A DNA stretch of 64,000 nucleotides from Ectopseudomonas khazarica. GTDB taxonomy: Bacteria; Pseudomonadota; Gammaproteobacteria; Pseudomonadales; Pseudomonadaceae. The DNA lies in assembly GCF_004521985.1 (NCBI RefSeq), contig NZ_SBHZ01000007.1:186001-250000 (forward strand), written 5' to 3'. Shown here one piece after another: positions 1 through 9,831 of the stretch. The first letter of the stretch is position 1; the number at the start of each line of letters is the position of its first letter. The notes under the pieces were generated by a model. That model had not been told where the DNA came from and did no database searches. It saw nothing but the letters and a program-made list of their open reading frames with translations. Position numbers and translations under genes: made by a program.

Positions 1-2842
<2,842 letters not shown>

Positions 2843-2868
2843 TCACCAACCTCTGGTATCGGAAACAG

Positions 2869-2897
2869 AAACCCCGGCCTGTGTGCCGGGGTTTTTT
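2869..2897 (+). terminator. Intrinsic terminator of gyrB
   Basis: CCCCGGC and GCCGGGG form a 7-bp perfect stem with a 6-nt loop, followed directly by six T residues, 27 bases after the gyrB stop codon. Confidence 0.9.
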
Positions 2898-2977
2898 ATG
2901 GCTGTCGCTATGGCAAAAGGCTTACAAGGAGAAGCGCCATGGGCGTCTCCCCTCGCCTGCGGGTCTTGGCTAATCTA

Positions 2978-3089
2978 CACACACCTACTGGGAACTGGAT
3001 GTCCCGGGTCACGGATGACAGACCGCGCCAGGATGGCAAACGACAGGAAGTCGGAAGGTCATGAAAAACCCGCCTCGGCGGGTTTTTTA
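2978..3089 (+). ncRNA. Candidate Rsm-family regulatory small RNA (GGA stem-loops)
   Basis: The gap between gyrB and the next gene holds an apparent stand-alone transcript. A TAATCT hexamer at 2971-2976 could be a -10 box, and an intrinsic terminator ends at 3089, giving about 110 nt. Within it lie six GGA triplets, and consecutive short hairpins expose GGA in the loop. They are GGGA/TCCC (2990-3005, imperfect, long loop with TGGAT), GTCA-CGGA-TGAC (3008-3019), GCC-AGGAT-GGC (3027-3037) and CGAC-AGGAA-GTCG (3041-3053), followed by one more GGA at 3053. This architecture and length are those of RsmX/Y/Z RNAs, which titrate the CsrA/RsmA translational repressor. A CTTACA half-site at 2921-2926, about 60 nt upstream of the presumed start, matches the right half of the GacA activating sequence; the left half is degenerate. 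I cannot say which known Rsm RNA it belongs to. Confidence 0.75.
3064..3089. terminator. Bidirectional intrinsic terminator
   Basis: CCCGCC-TC-GGCGGG stem flanked by five A on the left and six T on the right. It can end the small RNA on the plus strand and the ynb-like operon on the minus strand, whose last gene stops at 3113. Confidence 0.88.
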
Positions 3090-3112
3090 TTGCCTGCAGA
3101 AAAGGCGGGCCG

Positions 3113-4045
3113 TCAGGCCCACCAGTAGCGCACCATGTGGAAGAACACCGGGGCGGCGAAGCACACCGAGTCCAGTCGATCGAGCATGCCGCCGTGGCCT
3201 TCGATCATGTGGCCCCAATCCTTCACGCCGCGATCGCGCTTGATCGCCGACATCACCAGGCCGCCAGCGAAGCCGAGCATGCATACCAGCAAGGCGAAGA
3301 GCGCCGCCTGCCAGAAGGCGAACGGGGTGATCCAGCACAGCGAGGCGCCGATCAGCGTGGCCAGTGCCACGCCGCCGACGAAGCCTTCCACGGTTTTCGA
3401 GGGCGACAGGTTGGGCGCGATCTTGTGCTTGCCGAACAGCTTGCCGCAGACGTACTGCAGGACGTCCGAGAGCTGCACGACGATGATCAGCCAGGCGATC
3501 AGCAGCAGGTTGCGCCCTTCGTAGCCGGGAATGTCCAGGGTCAGCAAGGCGGGCACCGAGGAGATGCAGTACACCGCGATCATCAGGCCCCACTGCACCT
3601 TGGCTGCACGTTCCAGGTAGCGCGTGGTGTCGCCGCCCAGCGAGGCGAGAATCGGCAGCAGCAGGAACAGGTAGACCGGGATGAAGATGGCGAACAGGCC
3701 GTACCAGCCCAGGGCGATCAGCAGGTACTGCATCGGCAGGGCGAAGTAGAAGGCCGCGACCAGTGCGGGATAGTCGCTGCGGCGGGTGGGCGTCAGCGTC
3801 ATGAACTCGCGCAGGGCGTAGAAGGACACGAAGTAGAACAGCAGGACGACGCCGTTGTTGCCGAACAGGAAGGCGATGCCGATGACCAGCACCATCACCC
3901 ACCAGGCGTTGATTCGCGCGTTGAGGTTGTCGATGACCGGGTTGGGGCGATCACCACTGCGCTTCTTCAGGAAGAAGCCGACCAGGCTGGCCAGCAGCAG
4001 CAGGGCACCGATACCGGCGAACAGCAGCAGGGTATTGCGATCCAT
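3113..4045 (-). CDS. CdsA-family phosphatidate cytidylyltransferase (YnbB-like)
   Basis: A 310-residue multi-pass membrane protein of the CdsA family, which makes CDP-activated lipids from phosphatidic acid and CTP. It begins with a membrane helix (MDRNTLLLFAGIGALLLLA) followed by a charged loop and a series of hydrophobic helices. The family signature is visible near the C-terminus (NLSPSKTVEGFVGG, then MSAIKRDRGVKDWG and HGGMLDRLDS). It is the last gene of a six-gene minus-strand operon, starting one base after the plsC-like stop codon. Because it sits with a CDP-alcohol phosphatidyltransferase, a PAP2 phosphatase and a hydrolase-methyltransferase, it most resembles E. coli YnbB rather than housekeeping CdsA. 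An upstream in-frame start lies inside plsC and is less likely. Confidence 0.9.
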   Translation of the reverse strand: MDRNTLLLFAGIGALLLLASLVGFFLKKRSGDRPNPVIDNLNARINAWWVMVLVIGIAFLFGNNGVVLLFYFVSFYALREFMTLTPTRRSDYPALVAAFYFALPMQYLLIALGWYGLFAIFIPVYLFLLLPILASLGGDTTRYLERAAKVQWGLMIAVYCISSVPALLTLDIPGYEGRNLLLIAWLIIVVQLSDVLQYVCGKLFGKHKIAPNLSPSKTVEGFVGGVALATLIGASLCWITPFAFWQAALFALLVCMLGFAGGLVMSAIKRDRGVKDWGHMIEGHGGMLDRLDSVCFAAPVFFHMVRYWWA

Positions 4046-4046
4046 G

Positions 4047-4670
4047 TCAGGCCTCCTCGGGTGCCAGTGCCAGCAGGGCGTTGCGCGCGCGTTCCAGGAA
4101 GGCTTCCTTGCCCTCCCCCTCGATGGGCTCCACGGCTGCACCGAAACTCAGGGTGCACAGCAAAGGCAGAGGCAATGCACGGCCCTTGGGCATCACCCGG
4201 TTGAGGTTGGCGATCCATACCGGCACCAGCTCGACCTGCGGGCGTTGCTGAGCCAGGTGGAAGAGCCCGCTCTTGAACGGCAGCAGCGGCTCGTCGCTGA
4301 GGTTGCGCGTGCCTTCGGGGAAGATGATCAGCGAATCGCCACCGTCCAGCGCATTGAGCATCGCCTGCAGCGGATTGGCGCCCTCTTCCTTGCGCTCGCG
4401 ATCGACCAGCACGCCGTTGAACACGCGATTGATCAGGAAGCTGCGCATGCCCGGCTTCTGCCAGTAATCGGCACCGGCTACCGGGCGCGTGGTCTTGCGC
4501 AGCTCCGGCGGCAGTGATGCCCACAGCAGGACGAAATCGCCGTGGCTGCTGTGGTTGGCGTAGTACAGACGCTGGGTGGGCTGGGCGGTGCTGCCCAGCC
4601 AGAGGGCGCGGGCCCCCGTGAGCAGGCGGGCCGCCGAGGTGATGGCGAAAGCGGTCAATGCAGCGAGCAT
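4047..4670 (-). CDS. Lysophospholipid acyltransferase family protein (PlsC-like)
   Basis: A 207-residue acyltransferase of the PlsC/LPLAT family, expected to transfer an acyl chain to a lysophospholipid at the inner membrane. The catalytic H-x4-D motif is visible as NHSSHGD, followed by a second block (FPEGTRNL) and the PFKSGLFHLA block that contacts the glycerol phosphate. The N-terminus is a hydrophobic anchor. It lies 9 bases after the small membrane protein gene and one base before the CdsA-like gene in the ynb-type operon. This suggests it acylates the lipid that the neighbours activate or modify. It is distinct from the longer PlsC homologue encoded at 9051-9818. Confidence 0.88.
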   Translation of the reverse strand: MLAALTAFAITSAARLLTGARALWLGSTAQPTQRLYYANHSSHGDFVLLWASLPPELRKTTRPVAGADYWQKPGMRSFLINRVFNGVLVDRERKEEGANPLQAMLNALDGGDSLIIFPEGTRNLSDEPLLPFKSGLFHLAQQRPQVELVPVWIANLNRVMPKGRALPLPLLCTLSFGAAVEPIEGEGKEAFLERARNALLALAPEEA

Positions 4671-4679
4671 GGCGACTCC

Positions 4680-5129
4680 TTAACCGGGTGGGGGAAATGC
4701 GTGAATGAAGACGATGCCCGACAGCACGAGCACGGCCTGGAACAGCAAGCACAGTACCTGCCTACGCAGCAGGCCGAGTGCACCCTGGCAGCGCAGGCTC
4801 CAGCTGCGCCCGGCCTGTTCGGCAGGTTGCAGGCCGAGGCGCTGCAGCGCCTGATCCAGCGCCTGGGTGTGCGCGTCCAGCTGCTCACCGGCGCACGCCA
4901 GTTGCTGGAACAGTTCGGCGTCCAGGGCGACGCGCAGCGCCCAGTACTTCTCGGCGAGCCCGACCAGCAGCAATGCCGCGCAGAACAGCCCCAGGCCGAG
5001 GCTGCCCGGCGCACCCAGCAGGGGCGACAGCCCGAGCACGACAGCGACCAGGCTCAGCGCAGTGGAAAAGTGATCGAGGCTGCGTCCACGTCGCAGCAGC
5101 GCGGCGACCAGTTGCAGGTCAGCCTGCAT
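4680..5129 (-). CDS. Small membrane protein of the ynb-like operon, function unknown
   Basis: A 149-residue protein that I do not recognise. After an amphipathic start (MQADLQLVAALLRRG) come two adjacent hydrophobic helices (roughly residues 22-62), then a helical soluble stretch rich in Leu, Gln and Ala (about 65-105) that could be a coiled coil, and a third hydrophobic helix near the C-terminus (LCLLFQAVLVLSGIVFI). The gene overlaps the end of the phosphatase gene by 11 bases and precedes plsC by 9 bases, so it is translated as part of the operon. I chose the ATG at 5129 rather than the upstream start at 5159, which adds an Arg/His-rich extension. A role as a membrane partner of the lipid enzymes is inference. 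Confidence 0.7.
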   Translation of the reverse strand: MQADLQLVAALLRRGRSLDHFSTALSLVAVVLGLSPLLGAPGSLGLGLFCAALLLVGLAEKYWALRVALDAELFQQLACAGEQLDAHTQALDQALQRLGLQPAEQAGRSWSLRCQGALGLLRRQVLCLLFQAVLVLSGIVFIHAFPPPG

Positions 5130-6456
5130 GGGCGACCTCCACCTGTGGTGGGGCCTCAAGCAGGCGCTGCAGCGCTGCCAGATGCTGTGGGCCGAGCACC
5201 ACCTGTGGGCGGGCCTGGCGGATCAGCTCGACCGCGCTGTGCACATCGCTGCAGCGCCCGCTGTGCAGCAGCCAGGCCGCGACGGCGGTGGCGCTGCGTG
5301 AGTAGCCCAGGGCGCAACAGACCAGCAGTGGGCCCTGATGGCGCAGGCGCTCGATGGCTTCGGCGGCGTGTCGGCATGTCGCGGCATCCGGTGCGACCAG
5401 GTCCAGTGTCGGCAGGCTGCAATAGGCCAGCGTGCCCGGCGCTGCCGGCAGTTCGGCGCACAGGTCGACCAGCGCGGCGTAGCCGTCGAGATCGCCCGCC
5501 GCGGGCAGGCGGCCGAGGTGAATACCGTCGACCACCAGGCTGGGCGCGGGCTGGCGGTACGTCCATAGCCGCGAATTGATCCAGGCGGCGAGCAGGTAAG
5601 GGCCGAGCAGTGCCGTAGACGCCGGACTGAGACGCCCATTGGCCTGTTTCTGGAAGCCGGCCGCGCCGAACAGCAGGTAGTTGAGTGCGACCATGGCCAG
5701 GGAAACGCTCGGCCACAACAGCCACAGCCAGGCACCGCCTAGGTTGACCGCCAGTGCCGAGCACAGCAGCGCGCCGAGGCTGTAGCGCAGTGCCAGGCGC
5801 CAGTGACGAGGATCAGTGGCCAGGCGCATGTGCTGCAACGGCGTGCTGCCCTGCAGCGGCAGCAGCCAGAGGCAGAAGAAGCCGGCGAGCAGCCCGGTGG
5901 GCACGTCGATGAAGTGGTGTTGCCAGGTGGTCAGCACGGACAGGCCGATCAGCCCCATCCACAGGTGCAGCAGTCCGCGCCAGAACGGGCCGCGGGTGTG
6001 GTTGGCGAACATCGCCCAGATGATCACCAGCAGCGTGATGTGCAGGGAGGGCGCCTGGTTGAAGGGTTTGTCGAAACCCATCAACAGGTCGAAGAGCATG
6101 CCGAACGTGCCCTCCAGAGGGGGGCGCTCGAAGGTGAAGCGCAGCGGCCAGAGGAGGAAGCAGGCCACGCAGATCACCTGCGCGGCGAGCAGGCGCAGTG
6201 CATGGCGGTCCATCTCACGGCGGCACGCGGGCAGCAGGAACGACAGGCCGTAGAGCAGGTCGATCGACCAGTAGGGCACGATGGTCCAGGGCCAGAGCGG
6301 CACCTGCGTCTCCCAGGCGAAGACCAGGTTGCCGACATCGTCACGCTGGCCGGTGAACCAGTTGGCGAAGCCGTAGCTGGCGAAGAACAGCGGGCCGAGC
6401 AACAGCAGCCAGAGAACGCCCCGCTTCCACAATCCCTGCTCGCGGGTGCTCTGCAT
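5119..6456 (-). CDS. PAP2 phosphatase / dual-specificity phosphatase fusion (YnbD-like)
   Basis: A 445-residue fusion. The N-terminal half is a multi-helix membrane PAP2 (lipid phosphate phosphatase) domain with RFTFERPP, QAPSLH and a WQHHFIDVPTG motif corresponding to the three conserved PAP2 blocks. The C-terminal third is a cytosolic cysteine-phosphatase domain with the C-x5-R loop CALGYSRS. This domain order matches E. coli YnbD. The start ATG at 6456 overlaps the upstream stop codon by one base (TGATG), favouring it over a start 42 bases further upstream inside the neighbour. In context it probably dephosphorylates a lipid phosphate intermediate made by the operon's CDP-alcohol transferase; the substrate is not known. 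Confidence 0.9.
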   Translation of the reverse strand: MQSTREQGLWKRGVLWLLLLGPLFFASYGFANWFTGQRDDVGNLVFAWETQVPLWPWTIVPYWSIDLLYGLSFLLPACRREMDRHALRLLAAQVICVACFLLWPLRFTFERPPLEGTFGMLFDLLMGFDKPFNQAPSLHITLLVIIWAMFANHTRGPFWRGLLHLWMGLIGLSVLTTWQHHFIDVPTGLLAGFFCLWLLPLQGSTPLQHMRLATDPRHWRLALRYSLGALLCSALAVNLGGAWLWLLWPSVSLAMVALNYLLFGAAGFQKQANGRLSPASTALLGPYLLAAWINSRLWTYRQPAPSLVVDGIHLGRLPAAGDLDGYAALVDLCAELPAAPGTLAYCSLPTLDLVAPDAATCRHAAEAIERLRHQGPLLVCCALGYSRSATAVAAWLLHSGRCSDVHSAVELIRQARPQVVLGPQHLAALQRLLEAPPQVEVAHAG

Positions 6457-8210
6457 CACTTCACCCGTTGCGCCAGGGACACGCTGAAGATGCCCCACTG
6501 ATCGATACGCTGGGCCACCTTGCGGAAGCCTGCTGCCTCGACCAGCTGGTCCATCTCCGCCTGGCTGCGCCGGCGCATGACCCAGGCCTGGCCGTCACGG
6601 TGGCTGGTCAGGGCGCGGGCGATCAGCTCCAGCTGCGGGTGCCAGGGTTGCCCCGTGTAGACCAGGTAGCCGCCCTCCTCGACCGCTGCCGCTAGGCCCG
6701 CCAGTGAGTCGCCGACCATCTGGTTGCTGCCGAACAGTTCGTACAGGCCGGAGACCACCGCCAGGGTCGGTTTGGGATCGAGCGCCGCGAGGCCTTCGCG
6801 GTCGAAGGCATCGCCCTTGACGAAACGGGCGATGTCGCCGAGATCCTTCTGCTGGATCAGCGCATTGCCGTCGCGAACGTTGATGTCGCTGTAGTCGCGC
6901 AGGAGGATCGAGTCCGGACGCTGTTCCTGGCCCTCCAGCGATTCGAGGATGTAACGGCCATGGCCGGCGGCGATGTCGACGATGCGCACGGCCTTGCCTG
7001 CCTCACGCAGCCTGAGCATGGCCAGGCGCAGCAGCTCCTCGGCATGCAGCTTGCGCTGGCGGATGCCACGCCAGCCGATGGAGTCCAGGTAGTTCCGGTC
7101 GATCAGCCGGCCCAGCGCGCCCTTGCCGCTGGGCTGGTTGCGGTAGACGTAGTCCAGCGTGCTGCCGGAGTCGAAGCCGGTGTCGAAACCCAGCTTGACC
7201 CCGTCCGACAGGCCGCTGCCGAGGCGCATGCCGGCGCGGGTGGCGCGCCAGTACAGGTCGCGCAGCGAGTTCTGCGGCAAGGGCGCAGCCAGCTCCTCGG
7301 CTTCGGCGCAGGTGACGCCCAGGCGGTCGGCGTCGAGCAGCGACGGCCGTGCCATGGGTTGCTCGAAGTTGCGCAGGATGAAGCGGCGGGCGCGGCTCAG
7401 TGCATGGGCCCGGTCACGCTCGCCGAGGGTGTCGTGGAAGAAGCCGGGCAGCAGGTGCTTCTCCTTGCGTACGCTGCCGAGGCGCTCGAAGAAGGCTTCC
7501 TGCGGCTTGCGGTGCACGACGAAGTCCGCAGCGGAGATCAGCAGCTGGGTCGGCACCTGAATCGCCTGGGCATCGGCGACGATGCGATCGGCCGCCTCGT
7601 ACAGGCCCAGGAGCATGGTGACCGAGATAGGGCGGGCGATCAGCGAATCGTTGTCGAACGAGGCGATGCGCTCCGGGTCGTGGGTCAGGAACCTGGCCTT
7701 GACGTAGCTGTTGACGAAGAAATTGCCGCGCCAGGCATGCAGCAACTTCAAGCCGGGGCGGGCGAACGGCACGTAGAGCTTGACCTTGAAGGCCGGCGAG
7801 GCGAGCACCAGGCAGCGCACCTTGGGGGCATAGTCGTGGGCCCAGGTGGCGATGATCACCGCCCCGACGCTCTGTGCGACCACGGCCAGGTCCTGCTCGA
7901 CGATGCCGTGCTGGCTGCCGATGTGCTCGACGAAGGTCTGCACGTCACGCACGCTGGTGGCGAAGCTCGGGCTGTCGCCCCGCGCGCCGGGCGAAAGGCC
8001 GTGGCCACGGGCGTCCCAGGCGAAGAAGTCGCAGTGTGGCAGGTCCAGCTCATCCACCAGGTGAGCCATGCGCCCGCCGTGTTCATGGCCGCGATGGAAC
8101 AGCAGGACCGCCTGTCGCGGGCCCTCTTCGGGGGCGGTGGCGGGCCAGTGGCGATAGCTCAGTTCGACGCCGTCGTGGGTGGTGAAGGTGTGCAGTTGGA
8201 TGGGGCGCAT
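6456..8210 (-). CDS. Alpha/beta hydrolase - SAM methyltransferase fusion (YnbC-like)
   Basis: A 584-residue bifunctional protein. Residues 1-280 form an alpha/beta hydrolase (monoacylglycerol-lipase-like, with FHRGHEHGGRM, WDARGHGLS and the nucleophile elbow VAQSVGAV). In that elbow the usual G-x-S-x-G reads A-Q-S-V-G. Residues 330-584 form a Rossmann-type SAM methyltransferase with the motif I segment IVDIAAGHGRY. The same fusion occurs in E. coli YnbC. It starts 25 bases after the phosphatidyltransferase gene and overlaps the next gene by one base. Possible role: deacylation plus methylation of a lipid head group, or of a lipid made by the neighbouring enzymes; this is inference. Confidence 0.9.
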   Translation of the reverse strand: MRPIQLHTFTTHDGVELSYRHWPATAPEEGPRQAVLLFHRGHEHGGRMAHLVDELDLPHCDFFAWDARGHGLSPGARGDSPSFATSVRDVQTFVEHIGSQHGIVEQDLAVVAQSVGAVIIATWAHDYAPKVRCLVLASPAFKVKLYVPFARPGLKLLHAWRGNFFVNSYVKARFLTHDPERIASFDNDSLIARPISVTMLLGLYEAADRIVADAQAIQVPTQLLISAADFVVHRKPQEAFFERLGSVRKEKHLLPGFFHDTLGERDRAHALSRARRFILRNFEQPMARPSLLDADRLGVTCAEAEELAAPLPQNSLRDLYWRATRAGMRLGSGLSDGVKLGFDTGFDSGSTLDYVYRNQPSGKGALGRLIDRNYLDSIGWRGIRQRKLHAEELLRLAMLRLREAGKAVRIVDIAAGHGRYILESLEGQEQRPDSILLRDYSDINVRDGNALIQQKDLGDIARFVKGDAFDREGLAALDPKPTLAVVSGLYELFGSNQMVGDSLAGLAAAVEEGGYLVYTGQPWHPQLELIARALTSHRDGQAWVMRRRSQAEMDQLVEAAGFRKVAQRIDQWGIFSVSLAQRVK

Positions 8211-8235
8211 GGAATCTCCTTATTCCGAGGATGGC

Positions 8236-8841
8236 TCAGGCCGTTTCGGCCAGCCCGTGGCGAACGCGGTTGTAGAGGGTATAGAGCAGCAGGGCCAGGA
8301 CCAGTGCCAGCAGGGCGTTGATCCACCAGGCCGAGAGCAGCCCGGTGGCGACGCCGGCACCGAGCACGCCGAAGCAGAAGGCGCGGTCGCTCTTGCCCAT
8401 CGGGCCGTCGTAGCGGCGTGACGCGCCGACCATGGGGCCGAGCACGCCGGCGTATTCGCTGATCACTGCCAGCAGGACCACGACCACCACCAGCAGCGGT
8501 GAGACGCCCGGCAGCAGGGCGAAGGGCAGGTACAGGGCGCTGTCGGCGATAACGTCGCAGAGTTCGTTGAGGTAGGCGCCGAGTTTCGATTGCTGGCCGA
8601 ATTCACGGGCCAGCATGCCGTCGACGGCATTCAGCGCCATGCGCAGCAGCATCCACAGCGGGATCAGGGCGAACAACCAGGCCAGCTGGCTGTAGGCCGC
8701 AAGCAGGGCACCGAGCAGCAGGGAAACGATCGCGGCCGCCAGGGTCACCTGGTTGGCGGTGACGCCACGCGCATGGAGGCGTTCGACGCCCGGGCGCAAC
8801 AGGTTCTGGAAGGCAGGCTTGAGCTGGTAGATCGATGGCAT
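8236..8841 (-). CDS. CDP-alcohol phosphatidyltransferase family protein (YnbA-like)
   Basis: First gene of the operon, 201 residues, with about five membrane helices. The CDP-alcohol phosphotransferase motif is visible as NAVDGMLAREFG followed by LGAYLNELCDVIAD. In the canonical DxxDGxxAR...GxxxDxxxD motif, the first and third Asp are both Asn here. I recall the same substitutions in E. coli YnbA, so this may be a family trait rather than decay. The enzyme would transfer a phosphoalcohol onto, or a phosphatidyl group from, a CDP-activated lipid such as the one made by the CdsA-like protein at the operon's end. The start MPSIYQLKP follows a GGAA-containing leader. Confidence 0.88.
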   Translation of the reverse strand: MPSIYQLKPAFQNLLRPGVERLHARGVTANQVTLAAAIVSLLLGALLAAYSQLAWLFALIPLWMLLRMALNAVDGMLAREFGQQSKLGAYLNELCDVIADSALYLPFALLPGVSPLLVVVVVLLAVISEYAGVLGPMVGASRRYDGPMGKSDRAFCFGVLGAGVATGLLSAWWINALLALVLALLLYTLYNRVRHGLAETA

Positions 8842-8940
8842 GGCAGCGAATTCCTTTTCCCGATCGGATCATCGGCCATCTGCAGGGGCGAGACTGTGCG
8901 CCCGTCGAGCCTTGTGAGGCATGCATTGGCATTCAGGCAA

Positions 8941-8992
8941 GTTATACCCTACAGGCCGATTTTCCTAGTGCTGCCCAATCTCCAGGAAAATC
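8941..8992 (-). promoter_or_regulatory. Putative promoter/operator of the ynb-like operon
   Basis: On the minus strand a TATAAC hexamer (plus coordinates 8941-8946) lies about 100 bases before the first gene. The presumed -35 area is overlapped by a perfect 9-bp inverted repeat, GATTTTCCT (8958-8966) and AGGAAAATC (8984-8992). The -35 hexamer itself is not a good match, so activator or repressor binding at the repeat is plausible but unproven. Confidence 0.35.
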
Positions 8993-9040
8993 ATGTGCTT
9001 GAATCCTGTGATGGCGCATTGCTGGTATTTGACGCACAGC

Positions 9041-9049
9041 TTATCCACA
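9041..9049 (+). other. Perfect DnaA-box match
   Basis: TTATCCACA is the consensus DnaA box. It is a single copy placed immediately after the lptA stop codon, about 9 kb from recF. One isolated box does not make an origin; it may titrate DnaA or be chance. Confidence 0.4.
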
Positions 9050-9050
9050 G

Positions 9051-9818
9051 CTAGAGCGATTCGCCCAGGCGGCTCAGTACCGGTTCTTCACCGCGCATCG
9101 CGGCCTGTTGCTGGCAGACCCACTGGAAGGCACGCTCGTTGAGCTCGGCGATGGCACGCGGGCCCTCGCCCTCGGCATGCATGGGCGCGCCGATGATCAC
9201 CTGGATGGTGCCGGAGCGCTTGCCCCAGCCTTCCTTGGGCCAGAACTCACCAGCGTTGTGGGCGATGGGCAGTACCGGCAGACCGGCGTTGACCGCGAGC
9301 GCCGCACCGCCGCGAGAGAACTTGCCGATCTGCCCTGGCTGAATGCGCGTGCCTTCGGGGAACACCAGGACCCAGGCGCCCTGCTTGAGGCGCTCGTCGC
9401 CCTGCTTGGCCATCTGCTTGAGCGCCGCCTTGGGGTTGCTGCGGTCGATGGCGATGGGCTTGAGCAGGGCCATGCCCCAGCCGAAGAACGGCACGCGCAG
9501 CAGCTCGCGCTTGACCACTTGCGACAGCGGCTCGAAGAAGCCGGAGAGGAAGAAGGTTTCCCAGGTGCTCTGGTGATTGGCGAGGATCACGCACGGGCGC
9601 TCGGGGATGTGCTCCAGGCCACGCACCTCGTAGCGGATGCCGACGATCACCTTGGCCAGCCAGACCGCGCAGTTGCACCAGGCCTGGACCACGAAGCGAT
9701 AGCGCTGGCGGAAGGGCAGCAAGGGCGCGACCAGCAGGCTGATCAGGCACCAGAAGAAGGAGCTGGACGACAGGAGCAGGTAGAAAAGCGTGATTCTGAG
9801 GGCCTGCACGATCGCCAT
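9051..9818 (-). CDS. 1-acyl-sn-glycerol-3-phosphate acyltransferase (LptA/PlsC family)
   Basis: A 255-residue acyltransferase that probably acylates lysophosphatidic acid. It has an N-terminal hydrophobic anchor, the catalytic block NHQSTWE (H-x4-E variant of the H-x4-D motif), the FPEGTRI block and a PVLPIAHNAGEF block. It corresponds by position (directly downstream of gmhB, facing gyrB) to the gene called lptA (PA0005) in P. aeruginosa. I chose the ATG at 9818 because AAGGTG lies 9 bases upstream; a GTG at 9830 is possible but lacks a ribosome binding site. The upstream gmhB stop (9832) is 13 bases away, so the pair is likely cotranscribed. Confidence 0.92.
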   Translation of the reverse strand: MAIVQALRITLFYLLLSSSSFFWCLISLLVAPLLPFRQRYRFVVQAWCNCAVWLAKVIVGIRYEVRGLEHIPERPCVILANHQSTWETFFLSGFFEPLSQVVKRELLRVPFFGWGMALLKPIAIDRSNPKAALKQMAKQGDERLKQGAWVLVFPEGTRIQPGQIGKFSRGGAALAVNAGLPVLPIAHNAGEFWPKEGWGKRSGTIQVIIGAPMHAEGEGPRAIAELNERAFQWVCQQQAAMRGEEPVLSRLGESL

Positions 9819-9831
9819 TGAACTTCGCACC

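Noticed and set aside
4047..4141. Longer N-terminus for the CdsA-like protein
   Set aside because: It would overlap the plsC-like gene and add an Arg/Pro-rich stretch before the natural membrane helix; the ATG at 4045 fits operon spacing.
9041..9049. Replication origin
   Set aside because: Only one DnaA box; the origin would be expected upstream of dnaA, outside the window to the left.
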